NCBI GenBank assembly: GCA_963693305.1
Contig: OY855906.1
Span: forward strand, 11,464,102-11,528,101
Direction of reading: 5' to 3'
Length of the DNA stretch: 64,000 nt
Origin: Meandrina meandrites
Taxonomy: Eukaryota > Cnidaria > Anthozoa > Scleractinia > Meandrinidae
Shown here: positions 14,901 through 24,731 of the stretch, in pieces
Layout: each line of letters opens with the position of its first letter
How positions within the stretch are numbered: position 1 is the stretch's first letter
Translations under genes and position numbers: made by a program
The notes under the pieces: generated by a model
Databases searched by the model: none
What the model was told of the DNA's origin: nothing
The model's input: only the letters and a program-made list of their open reading frames with translations

Positions 14901-17900
14901 TTTGCTGGTAACTATTTATAACCTGGGTGGAGAGAGGCACTATGAGAGTTAAGTATCTTGCCCAAGAACACAATGCAGTGTCCCAGCCAGGACTCAAACC
15001 CGGGCCATTCAGTCCAGTGCACTAACCATTAGGTCACTGCACCTCCCATTTATCCATTAATTATAAAGAATAACACAATATTTATAACACTCACCCCACT
15101 CTTGAAAAGAATGTTTTCATCAATTCCAAAAGGCCAGGAGTTTTTCTCTGGACTCAAAGAATATGTCAGCTGTTGTTTATTCTTGACTACCACACTGTGG
15201 TTTGAAGGATTATTGTGAATTGCATTTTCATTATCAGGATCGTCACCACGTAAGGTTGCAATTACAGCACCAATAGATGTCCTCAGACCTACCAAGATGG
15301 GCTTATTGCACACACTTGATGGAATCTCATTAACATCTGATAAAGAACAATAAAGAACATTACAACTTAAAATAATAAAATACAAAACACAAATAAATAG
15401 AAACAAACAAATCTATGTTTGTCAAATGAAAGCTAGCCTGATTCTCAGATGTCTGAGGTCGATTGCGGCCGCTGCGTGCAGCGGCCGCAATCGACCCCGG
15501 ACATCTTAGAATCAGGCTAAATGAAAGCTGGATTGTCATTCAATACTACGAAATTTTGATAATAAACCCTGAGTTCAAAAGGTTTGTTTGGTGGGCTTAT
15601 TTTAAGGAGGGATTATTAATGTGCGGTTTATTATCAGATTATCAGAAGAAATTTTGCAATTCAAAAACTCTAAACTGCCCCCCAGGCCTCCCCCCAGTTA
15701 TAAGCTCGCCCCCCTCCCCTTATATAAGCCCCTCCGTTTATAACCGTTTATAACCCCAAGTTGTATAAAGTTGTATTATACCATTCAGGTGCAGCTTTGA
15801 CGTTAACACAGTCTGAAACAGTTTTGGTGAGCAAATAGTGTTCGGCATATTCTAATGGCATCAAGTTCTACAATAAGAAGTGGTGAATGGTCCTTCAAAA
15901 ATTGGCACATCTCGCAGAATTTTAGCCAAGTTTCAGGAGTTGGGGTCTCATCATTTCAATATTTCTGGGACACCTTCTCAGGGTCTTGGGTTTCTTTTTC
16001 AAGACTAAGAAAATCCGGGCTTGCACAAGTCTTGCCATGCCACACAGTCTTGAATTTACCATTCAATACTGGCCTACAAAAGGGGGTTTATACATTGACT
16101 GTATAAATGCATGGGCTGATAGTCAGGGGGCTTATTATTGGAAACAATTTTGTGTTTGAGATTTTGAGGGTCTTATTTGTGGTAGGCTTTAATTTCAGGG
16201 TGGGGATGGGGTGGTTATTGGAATTTTACAGTAACTTGTTTATACCTTTTACCACAATGGTAAACAACTCTGTCTTGAATAACCTGTGCGGCACAACATC
16301 ACTGCAGTTGATCATAATGTCCAGGCTGTGTTCAGCTTCAAAATTCAAACCATGCAATGTCTTGAGGTTTAATGCGCTATCCACAGTAAAGAATTGACTT
16401 GGTGTCCCTGTGTTGGACCTTTGATCAACGATACGATCATGTACTGTACATCGATGTTGCTGCCCTACATCTGGGTCAGAAACTGTCACTTTACCGACCA
16501 CTGCGTCAGCTTCATTTTCACATATAGTAGTGGCGCTCAACTTGATTTCTGATGGAGGCTCATTGACATCTAGAACAAAATCAGTACTCCCAGCTATATT
16601 TAAGTACTGTACATGAACCAGTTCACGTAGAATGCGTTGTAACATTAATAAATCTAATGCAGTTGCCAATACAGAAACAATGGCTTTTAAAGTCTGGTTG
16701 AGCACTCCTTAAGATTATATATAGCTAAAAACAGTTGATTCCACATTATTAATTTTGATTAACATTTTACTTCAATCTATTAACAGCAAACACTCAAACT
16801 AAGAACCCCCCTTTAATTTATTCCTCCATCTGCCTTTCTTTCATTTATCTGCAGACAATTCTTCCACTTACTGACAACGTTGACGAGAAATGACTTCACA
16901 ATGAACATCCCATGTCCATCTGAACAATTTAATGTGATACTAAACTCCTTTGTCGATGGCAATTTGTCTGATTCATAATCTGTTGCAGTTGGTCCTACAA
17001 CCAGGTTTGTACCCACGATTTTGACACGCCCACCAGAACTGTCAGAGAGCCTGCAGGAGGGAAGGTCCCTGTCCTGATCTGTGAGTACTATGGAGCTAAT
17101 GAGCACTCTTTCAGCACTGTTCTCATAAAACATTGGTGTGGGAACTAGCGTCAGATTGCTGGGTGGATCATTCACATCTGTGGATAATGCAATTATTTAA
17201 AATACAGGAGTACACAAGTGGACAGGTCATTGAAAAGGTTCTAACACAAGGTATAAATTATCAGGTACATTGTAAACATGCACAGTGTTGCTAACATTAT
17301 CTCAACTTTGTGTGCAGATTACTAATCGCTGCAAGTTTAAAATTAATAACAGTGTCAAGAAATGAAATAAGCCTTAATTTCTTGACATGGGTCAGGGTTA
17401 AACAGCCTAATAGTGGTACCATATCACACCCAAGCTTGGTTCCCCCTCCCCCCCTCCTGCCCCAGTCCCATGAGATCTTTAAAGACTCAGAATAGTCTAT
17501 CTACAGTCCATTAATTGAATGCCACAGGTTTAAGGCTGTCACTTTTAAGTTGACAAGACTGAAAAAGCATTAGGCAAATAGAACATAATACTATTAAAAT
17601 GGTCTCTACTTGGCCCTTAATATAAAATAATGATGTGCGTTGAACACAAGTTATTTCAGAACTGTACTATTAATATCAGCCAGTCATCGTGCAATTCTCT
17701 TGCAGTGCACTTCATAATCATTAACACCACATATCATGGTACCACTTATTTTGTGGGACACATTGTTAGTAAAATCACAGCATAATGAAACTCACCATTA
17801 ATAGTTATCTTGAAAGTCTTTTCCATGAAGAGTCCCCCATCATCTGTAGCCCTGACAATGACTAAGATCGTTGGATTTGTTTCATGGTCCAGTGGACCAT

Positions 17901-20900
17901 TTACTACCAGTGTCTTGTTATTAGTTCCACCAATTTTGAACGGCACACCAGCAGGACCCACGATGCTATAGGTGTGGACTCCTCCGGGTTGGTCTGGATC
18001 ATCTGACGAAAGGCTACCCACAGGGGTATCCAGGGGAGTGTTCTCATCAACGGACATACTAGACAATGTCAGGTTTACAGGAGGCTCGTTGACATCTGAA
18101 GAATAAGAGAACCATTAAATATGTAAACAAGTGACAGATGGACGGATGGACAGATGAGGGGGAGGGTTGATATTGAAGGAAGACATGAAGGAAGAAAAGG
18201 AGGTAGGGATGGAGGGAGGGAGGGTCATAAAGGAAAGAAAGGAGGGAGGGAACAAAGGGAGGGAGAGAGGGAGAAAGGGGAGGAGGGAACGAGGGAATGA
18301 GGGAGGGACAGTCAGAGGGAGCTGTGGAAGGATAGATACTTGCAGTACATAGCAAATTCATAGCATGGATCTTCACAGTACCTTGAAACAATTTACAAAA
18401 TGCTATTTACCTTTGACCGATATAACAAAACCAGCCGAACGTGAACGTGGTGGGTGCCCACTGTCAGTGCAAATCACAGTAAAAGCCAAAGTTTTCATTT
18501 GCTCATAGTTTATCTGTTGAGCTCCTTTCACTTTCAACACCAATCCCGTATTGATGGTAAAATAAGTTTCATCGCCTGGTTGACTGGCATCAAACAAACA
18601 TGTGTGTCTTTGATGTGAAGGGGATCTGGCATTATCTGGGTCAGTGACCTGTATGCAATAAATAAAAGACATTAAACACAGTCACACTGACGCATTCAAC
18701 TTTTAACATTGATCAATGTCTAACTTCTTTTTGACACAATACAAATGCAAAGCATGTTGGTTATGAGAACATCACAACAAATCACACTGAAATCTCCGTG
18801 GAACTCTGGTCTAATCAGATGTCAGCAGCAAAGCATCACCTATAAAATGATAATTGGTGCCTGGACACTTAATTTTTATTTTGGGTGCTCAAGGATGGCA
18901 CAAATTATTTCAACTTATTAATTGTTGCCAAATGAAAGTGCCCCTGGCTAGAGTTACAAATTATTGATGTACCATGTACATACCACAAATTGTCCAACAA
19001 CAGTTCCAGCCACAGCATTTTCCGTCACAGAATGAGACCCTGTCAGATTGATAGCAGTTGGAGCCTCATTGTCATTTATAATTTCAATGTTGAACATCTT
19101 AAATGCACGTGTATGAGAATCATTAGCTTGTACATTTAACCTGTACCACGCTTTCTCCTCGTAATTAAGGGGAGATTTCACTGTGACATTTACACTGCAC
19201 TTGTTCTCCTGTCCATTACCTATATGTACACATCTGACATCGTCAATATCAAACTTATCAAGTGTGACTGCATCTGATTGGCTGATGTCAAAAGACACAT
19301 CATCACCATCCTTATCTATTGCTATAAGCTGCCCAACGACAGTATCGACTGGTGCCAATTCATGTACAGTGCTTTGTGTTAGTTGTAAAGAGTGTGGGAC
19401 ATTGTTGACATTCATGACATCTATTATGAAGTCTTCTGTGGTAAATTTTACTGGGATTCCGAAGTCTGAACATTTGACGGTTATCTTGAACAGTCCAGGA
19501 GTCAGAATCTGAACAACAACCACCTTATTGACGTTGATGCCAAATTTTCCATTACCATCCTGAAGTAACTCCCATTTAAAGTTTGAATGGGGATTAGTGT
19601 TTGGTGGGTCATCTCCGTCAACAGCTGTTAACTCTCCAATCACCGTCCCTGTAGTCACATTCTCATAGACAACAGAATTGGACAAGCTGACCTGCTCAGG
19701 GGGGTCATTCACATTCAGAATTTTAATTGGAAATGTCTTTTCTAGCCACATAGGGGGAGCACCATCATCCGTTGCTCTAATTGTCACTGCTAGATTGCTA
19801 TTGTTTAAGGAGACATTTCCATTTAGCATTGGATCATCCCAAACGTTGATTAACTCGTCTCCTTGCACAGCGAGAAGTGCACTTGGGGTTTCAACTGTGT
19901 ACATGAATGTCTGTCCCCGTTGCATGTCTCGGGAAGTTAGAGTTCCAATGACGGTACCAATAGCTGAGTGCTCCACAAGAACTGAACCATTCAAGCTTAA
20001 ATCAAGAGGCGGATCATTTGTCCGTCTACAGTAATAATTACTGAGCTCACTGTCCAACACATCCCAGACATTAGACGAAATGCCTGCCTGGGTTTTCTGG
20101 CAAGTGATACTGGAAATCACTGACAAAAAATCAACACTGGAAAAATCCTCGCCAAACTTCTTGTTCTGCTGAGCAGTAATCTTTGCAAGTGCATAGTTCA
20201 GAGGACAGGTCAGCGAACACTGTTGATTGTAGGTCGTTCCCTGCAAACAGCTCGCTATAACTCTGTCGCAAACAGAGGAGATGTGATCACTGTAGGAATC
20301 TGATGGACACGCATTGAACAGGAATGCTGGGTCACCGCAATCATACGCAAGACATTGATGAGAATCACTGCTTAGATAATAACCTGTAGGGCACTCGCAA
20401 TTGTATGAACCAACTGTGTTCTTGCAGATGTGACTGCATGGACCTTTTCCACCATTTGGCACACACTCGTCGTTATCAATACACTTTTTACCTAAACAAA
20501 GGAAAGAATTGGAATTATAAAAGTTGACTTAAGGCAACTGGCATTAATGCAGTATTAATTTTCTTGAAACTGCAATTAATTAATAAGTCATTGAAAGCTA
20601 AATAGGACTTGAAGTAAACATCACAATTTTACACTGTAGACAGCAAATAATAATTCCTGCTAGGCTGAAGTCCCTCATATTAAGTGAAAATTTCACAGTG
20701 GAATACAAATTCCTTTTTGGGATTGATATTATTGATTGCATCACTGCCAGAGCCATGGTCACACAATCTCCGTAATAACTCTTTTGAAGTACCTGATTTA
20801 GTGTAGCCTGCCTGACAAGAACATTTTCCATTATTACAAATCTGGTCACATCCTCCATTGCTTGATCCACATGATTTCAATTCTGAAAGATGATAAGGGC

Positions 20901-23900
20901 AGCTACCACCCCACGTTTCAGTGGTGGTGACGGTACGGGTTCTTTTTCTGGTGCCAATGTGACAATCTTGAGAGCAGGCACTCCATGATGACCAGCCTGA
21001 AAAGAAATGACAGCGAAATGAATTAATTTCAATCCCTATTGTCTTTACATGCAACTTTTAGAAGTTTTGCTGTCAAATGGGATGTTCTTTCACACAGAAT
21101 TTTACAGTGCTATTGAGTGCAATGTTCAGATATTGATTAAATGACAACTTACTCAAAGAAGCTTGCATCATTTAATGTTAAACTGATTTCAGTATAACAT
21201 TATAGTTACAAAACGTCAATAAATATGAACGTATTTGAAGTCATTTTTCTGGAATGTGATGTTAATAAACAAAATAATATAGAAGAAAGTCAATATCAGG
21301 TGCCGCAAATCAAGCTTATTTGTTGCACACGGCTATTGCAAAAGGTGGCCTAAATAGCCGTTTTTGTCAGCATTGTGCCAAAGAAACAAGCACGGTGACC
21401 CCCTCTTTTTATTACATTTTTATTATCTCCTTGATTTGTTAGTTCAGTGAACAAAGTTTCAACGGAAATCTATGACGGGTTCTTTTACTAGGGAATTTAC
21501 ACCTTAATTGTGAGTTGCAATTTATTCTTGCAACTCAATCATGTCACTCATTGGTAAATATAATACCTTAACATTCCAGAAACACTTTTTCCGTTTTCAA
21601 ATGTCAACTCTATTAATCATTAATGGTCTTATGATTATTTAAAGGCTGATTAATTTTAAAACATGCTAATTAATATAGATACTACACTGTAACTAAAGGG
21701 TTAAACAACTTTGTTAAATAACAACTTCCTTCAAATATACAACATAAAATAAATCACTTTATTTAAGTGTCAGGGTATTTAGCACTGTTGTACTAATTGT
21801 GGACACTGTAAATAAGCAAACAAATATTACAAATTGAACAGAAATTTGTTAAAAATCCCAACTGGTAGGAGGCTGACCAGCTGGCTATTTACAAAGTGCG
21901 GAGGAGTTGAATTCGGGACCGCCAAAGACAAATCCATCTAGTGGCAGGGAGGAGGATTTGAGCCTGGGACCTCCGGATTACAAGTCCAGCGCGCTAACCA
22001 CTAGGCCACGCTGCCTCCTACATGGTTGTTCCAAGTGAGATTGACTTCATAATGACGAGATGCAACTGGCATCACATTTACTTGGCAAGTTAGTGTTGAT
22101 TTTATGACATTTTGAGAAAAGAACACGTGTTCAGGAAGAAAAAATGGTAGCTGTGTTTTACACAACCTGATGCATCCACAAGTTTCAGACTGAACTCATT
22201 AAGAATGAGGATACAAGGCTATTATATTGCGGGCTATATACTTGATCATCCATTTAATTTTGTGTCCTGTTCATTCTTTAGAGTCGTTCATGCACAAAGG
22301 ATAGGCAAAGAATTTAATTGCATGCATGACTAAGTGGGTGTATGGAAATTTGTGTCATTGTTTCCAATATTTACAAGTCCTTGCAATGATAATTAGAATG
22401 ATTTTATTTAACCCCTAAAAAACATCTGACAGTTCGTGCAAAATAGTCAAAACTAAACAAAAGAAAACAATAGAATTTGTGTCTAATAGTATCTAATAGT
22501 GCAGTAGTAAACAACATTCATTTCACAGGTTTAGTAAAATCATTTTTTCCATTGCTCTCTTTTGTTTTGTCGTGACTATTACCAGGGGCACCCAACGGAA
22601 TATTTCGGTAAAATATCTGTTCGGATGGAAGGTCGCCTAAGAATTTCGAAATTTTTGCCCAGCGACGCCCTAGACTTCTCAAAGTTTCCCTAGAATTTTC
22701 GGAATTGATGTGCTCACTTTTATCATGTCCCATAATTTTCGGACGGTTTTGTTTGTTCTCTAAAATTTTCGTTTGGCTTAATTATTCCAAAAGCTGCTAA
22801 AAGTTTCGGTGAGCATTAGAGGTAATCAGGAATGTACGTGAACCTAATGAAAGATAAAGGCAATTGAGGTGATTGAGCTCGGCATTAGCCTACTTATCAG
22901 ATTATTGGAGAAGTTATTCGGAGGAATAGGTTTAACGCCTATAATATTCGGATAAACATTTATATTGCCTAGTATTTTCGCGAAATTTCGATAGGCACAC
23001 GTATAACGAAAAACTTCCCCTAAAATTTTCCAGTGAAAATATGGTCTCTCAGTGTCCTCGAACTTTCGACAAGATCCATCAGGATAGCTAAAACTTTCGG
23101 ATGACTCAAAAAAGGACCCTAGAATTTTCGAAACGACGAAAGTTCCCCTTAAATATCCGAACAGATAAATATTTTTTAGGGCATCTCCAAATTAACTAAA
23201 AAGCCTTCTAGAACATAGAGAAATCCATTTACGACACTTCTGACGTCTTTGCAAAGATTCGGTCGTTGGGTGCCCCTGTATTACGTACGTACTCATTGCT
23301 TGATGTTGTTAAGGGGTTAAATAAAATCACTCTACATGATGTAGCTATATGTTGTGTTTATGAACGTAAAAGTTATGTAACATGATATCATCGCCACATT
23401 TGCCTCTATCTTATGCAAAATAACTGCCTATCCAATAAGAATGCATGTTATAAAACCAAACTTTATAAATGGAAGTGGAAAACTACCGCTAGATCAATAA
23501 ATTTAAGTTTTCAATTACTGCCAACATTTTAAAATCTTTATTTTTCGTCACAAGTCCAACAAAAGCGGTATCTCAGTGAAACTTTATTCAGCATTAAAGC
23601 GATTTTTGGACTCAAAACAACTAAAAACCCATGTAGATCCACTCCAAAAAAGTCCCAATAAAACGCATGAATATTTGTTTATTTATGAAAAGTTTTGGTC
23701 CAAAATACTTGTGACAGTTGTTCTCGAGCGCGCTGAACACGTCACTACGTCAGCGAACTCACCAGAAAGATGAAGTTCTGACTGATAACTAAAGATCACC
23801 TCATGAACCAGGAAAATATGGGACTGAATCTTTATCTATTCGCTATTAAAATGATTGCGTTTCGAATACTATTATACATCACCTTCATGACATGTAAATT

Positions 23901-24070
23901 AATTGTTAAAGCTGAAAACAATAACATCCTCAAAGTTTTACCATACCAGATACTTCACAATTTTGTGGTGGAGGAGGTGACCAGCGTCTTCTTCTTCTCC
24001 TCCTAAACCATGCTTCCTCTTCCGGGATGAGCATCAAAATCAACAACAAGAAAAACAGTCGTCGAACCAT
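4144..24070 (-). CDS. Receptor-like type I membrane protein with TSP1, EGF and about ten cadherin-like repeats; 17 exons
   Basis: Exons in transcript order: 24070-23959, 20996-20793, 20491-18984, 18648-18411, 18095-17796, 17177-16872, 16569-16246, 15336-15095, 13332-13188, 11967-11680, 10783-10382, 9474-9302, 8718-8570, 7991-7864, 6598-6210, 5510-5313, 4791-4144 (stop TAA). Every intron is GT..AG, and the phases close to exactly 1918 codons including the stop, which strongly supports the chain. The order of parts is signal peptide, arginine run, TSP1, EGF, Cys-rich region, cadherin-like repeats, EGF pair, a spacer, a transmembrane helix (about residues 1605-1628) and a tail of about 285 residues. 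The family role is adhesion or ligand binding at the cell surface. The ligand is unknown and I cannot name an orthologue. Exon 1 is the least certain piece, chosen by signal peptide, phase and a fitting junction. Introns carry SINEs, MITEs and palindromes. Confidence 0.85.
4863..5085 (+). repeat. Direct repeat, copy 2, in intron 16 of the receptor gene
   Basis: Second copy of the repeat at 3640-3885, same orientation, about 220 bp, with small indels. It starts near agcgaaacgcgcgagtgacg and ends near tttaaacctcgcgcgcttca. Confidence 0.7.
5868..6127 (-). repeat. tRNA-derived SINE (family A), minus strand
   Basis: On the minus strand it opens with an A-box-like tggcctaatgg and a B-box-like ggttcgagtcc, the pol III promoter layout, followed by a body shared with 14765-15047. 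The head of the same family appears on the plus strand at the window end (63965-63997). Confidence 0.75.
7353..7732. repeat. MITE with ttaaggggct ends
   Basis: It starts ttaaggggct and ends agccccttta. The interior (gattttcaaacagccaaaat and following) recurs at about 37503-37830 and 38690-38773, where the second copy is split by other insertions. Confidence 0.6.
8215..8556 (-). repeat. MITE copy, inverted relative to 37832-38222, with a 21-G run
   Basis: The segment from atatctcgttc to acccccgcctta is the reverse complement, with substitutions, of the sequence at 37832-38222. It contains an uninterrupted run of 21 G at 8444-8464 that is absent from the other copy. Confidence 0.65.
8570..9474 (-). 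CDS. Exons 12-13: tandem EGF-like domains
   Basis: Exon 12 (9302-9474) encodes one full EGF (CQNGGSCQDVIDGYSCQC) and begins the next with INECQGVDCK. Exon 13 (8570-8718) completes it (NGGVCEDGIASFTCKCADG). The domain is thus split by an intron just before the N-G-G motif. The INEC motif suggests calcium binding. The sequence after the second EGF (RQRSLCGNCVAGTLC) may be a third, incomplete unit. Confidence 0.85.
8801..8840 (+). repeat. Composite simple repeat: C16, A-run, (CA)n
   Basis: Sixteen C (8801-8816) are followed by about 15 A and then CA dinucleotides, inside an intron of the receptor gene just before a SINE. Confidence 0.9.
8845..9178 (+). repeat. tRNA-derived SINE (family B), plus strand
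   Basis: It carries a B-box-like ggttcgagtcc at 8890 and then a non-tRNA body (accaacactcagggtctt and following). I recognise the body from memory as a repeat common in coral genomes. The A-box half is degraded. Confidence 0.6.
9980..10158. repeat. Small MITE with iterated 'ggttcgagttatcg' motif
   Basis: The left end tacagttgaatccccataac is matched by the right end gttatcgggattaaactgta in inverted orientation. The interior has six or so copies of a ggttcgagttat type unit. Confidence 0.75.
10382..18648 (-). CDS. Exons 4-11: cadherin-like repeats 4-10
   Basis: Exons 5, 6 and 7 (17796-18095, 16872-17177, 16246-16569) each encode a single repeat starting DVNEPP or DVNDPP and are all bounded by phase 1 introns, so whole repeats can be duplicated without breaking the frame. 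Repeat 8 is split over 15095-15336 and 13188-13332. Repeats 9 and 10 (11680-11967, 10382-10783) are divergent, and the last is Cys-rich and lacks clear calcium-site residues. Conserved parts are E-N/E-x in strand A, D-P-D and D-D-G/D-S-G. Confidence 0.82.
10870..11222. repeat. Three tandem copies of a unit of about 102 bp
   Basis: The unit runs from ttgttaagtgcctagctatc to a stretch ending gaattgttgtt. It occurs at about 10872, 10974 and 11074 and is closed by a segment (actactgatactcctgggtt) that also closes the palindromic element at 1241-1709. It is therefore an amplified form of that element, in the intron between receptor exons 10 and 11. Confidence 0.75.
12320..12730. repeat. Iterated 'aagtgcccc' motif region
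   Basis: At least seven copies of an aagtgcccc-like unit lie here, several in close tandem at 12340-12500 and one near 12707. It resembles the interiors of the TIR elements at 25445 and 15544, but I could not fix terminal repeats. Confidence 0.4.
14092..14280 (+). repeat. tRNA-like SINE head
   Basis: gcagctcagtggtagagtat is a near-consensus pol III A box. A tRNA-like arm follows, but the B-box region is degraded and the segment runs into T-rich sequence. It lies in an intron of the receptor gene. Confidence 0.5.
14765..15047 (-). repeat. tRNA-derived SINE (family A), second copy
   Basis: It is homologous over its length to 5868-6127 in the same orientation, including the B-box region (complement of ggactcaaaccc) and the A-box end (complement of ctaaccattaggtcactg). 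It ends 47 bp from receptor exon 8. Confidence 0.75.
15435..15518. repeat. 84-bp near-perfect palindrome
   Basis: agcctgattctcagatgtct at the left pairs with the inverted right end, and the centre is gcggccgctgcgtgcagcgg. Almost the whole length is self-complementary with a loop of only a few bases, so it could extrude as a cruciform. Confidence 0.9.
15544..16233. repeat. Degenerate TIR element of the 'taagcccc' type
   Basis: The left end (tactacgaaattttgataat) and right end (ttattggaattttacagta) are imperfect inverted copies. The interior has runs of 'cttataagccc' or 'ggggcttat' motifs close to the ends, as in the better-preserved element at 25445-25786. Confidence 0.5.
18130..18325. repeat. 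Polypurine tract (GGGA/GGAA-rich), about 190 bp
   Basis: The plus strand is almost only G and A here, in ggga, ggaa and gaggg units, inside the intron between receptor exons 4 and 5. Such tracts can form triplex DNA. Confidence 0.85.
18984..20996 (-). CDS. Exons 2-3: TSP1, EGF-like, Cys-rich region and cadherin repeats 1-4
   Basis: Exon 2 (20793-20996) carries TSP1 motifs WSSWSAC and RKRTRTV followed by an EGF-like half-domain (NGGCDQICNNGKCSC). Exon 3 (18984-20491) opens with a calcium-binding type EGF (CIDNDEC, then CECPTGYY). It then has an unassigned region of about 100 residues rich in Cys, then three cadherin-like repeats and the start of a fourth, each opened by an N-D-P-P or N-E/N-x-P type linker and carrying E-N-x-x-x-G-T-x-x-G and D-x-G motifs. 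The large size of exon 3 contrasts with the one-repeat exons that follow. Confidence 0.8.
21780..22022 (-). repeat. tRNA-derived SINE (family C), minus strand
   Basis: Read on the minus strand from 22022, the head has an A-box-like tggcctagtgg and a B-box-like ggctcaaatcc spaced as in a tRNA, then a body ending in AT-rich sequence. It lies in intron 1 of the receptor gene. Confidence 0.7.
22583..23278. repeat. Non-autonomous DNA transposon, 696 bp, TSD tattac
   Basis: The ends caggggcacccaacg and cgttgggtgcccctg are exact inverted repeats of 15 bp, flanked by tattac at 22577-22582 and 23279-23284. The interior repeats an 'aattttcg' motif more than ten times. No coding capacity is seen. Confidence 0.9.
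23959..24070 (-). CDS. Exon 1 of the cadherin/TSP1 receptor: signal peptide and arginine run
   Basis: The ATG at 24070 opens MVRRLFFLLLILMLIP, a typical cleavable signal peptide, followed by Phe, seven arginines and a Trp-Ser-Pro4 stretch. The splice donor (gtgaagt) leaves a phase 1 end. Joined to exon 2 it makes a Cys followed by WSSWSAC, the canonical start of a thrombospondin type 1 repeat. An arginine/proline-rich linker before TSP1 is a pattern I recall in cnidarian secreted proteins. The join is inferred; a transcript would settle it. Confidence 0.7.
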
Positions 24071-24731
24071 TTCGATTACTTTCCCGCAGTTTCCCGTCCT
24101 TGAAATACTTCCACTCGACGGCTTGGCGCAATATGGTACAGATTTTCGAGCTTTAAAAGCTTTTCGAGAGTTCCACAGCTGGTTAAATCTTCAAGATAAC
24201 TCTCAAATTTCTACCACCATCTCCCAGCAACGAAAACTGTTAAATTAGTGACTCTTGTCGAGACCTGTACCACTGTGTACCAATTTACTAGAATAGACCC
24301 CGAGGTCAATTGCAGTTTGACGTCACACGTGGTAGTATTGGCTCTCTCACGGCTTTTGTCACGGGAATGCGCAAAAGGAAACCTCTCCGTGGGAGGACAG
24401 AGTGAGGCTATAAACCTAACATGAAAACTTTAGATACTGTTATCGAACAGAAAAAAAAATTAGAACAAAAAATAAATGAAACTCTTAGTAAAAGCAGGAA
24501 GAAAGAAACGGATGTACATGTAAGCGAACACTGATCGTTTTCACTTTCGAACATTTCATTGATCAATTTGTTCCCCCGCCCTACCCTACAAGTGTGATGT
24601 TCTTTCAGTATTTATTGCGCGGGAAAATTTGCGCATCAACATTGATTTGTGTCTCACAAATTGAAATCGGCCGTTTTTATTCGCTTTGGATTGTTTCAAG
24701 CCACATTTCTTCGATGCGATTCGTCTAGATC
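24071..24731. promoter_or_regulatory. Divergent intergenic region between receptor and HELB genes
   Basis: The two start codons face away from each other 661 bp apart, with no other coding seen, so promoters for both genes probably lie here. I see no clear TATA box that I would defend. The assignment is by position only. Confidence 0.5.

Noticed and set aside
18167..18352. Small open frame in the polypurine tract
   Set aside because: Low-complexity Glu/Gly/Arg translation of GA repeats.
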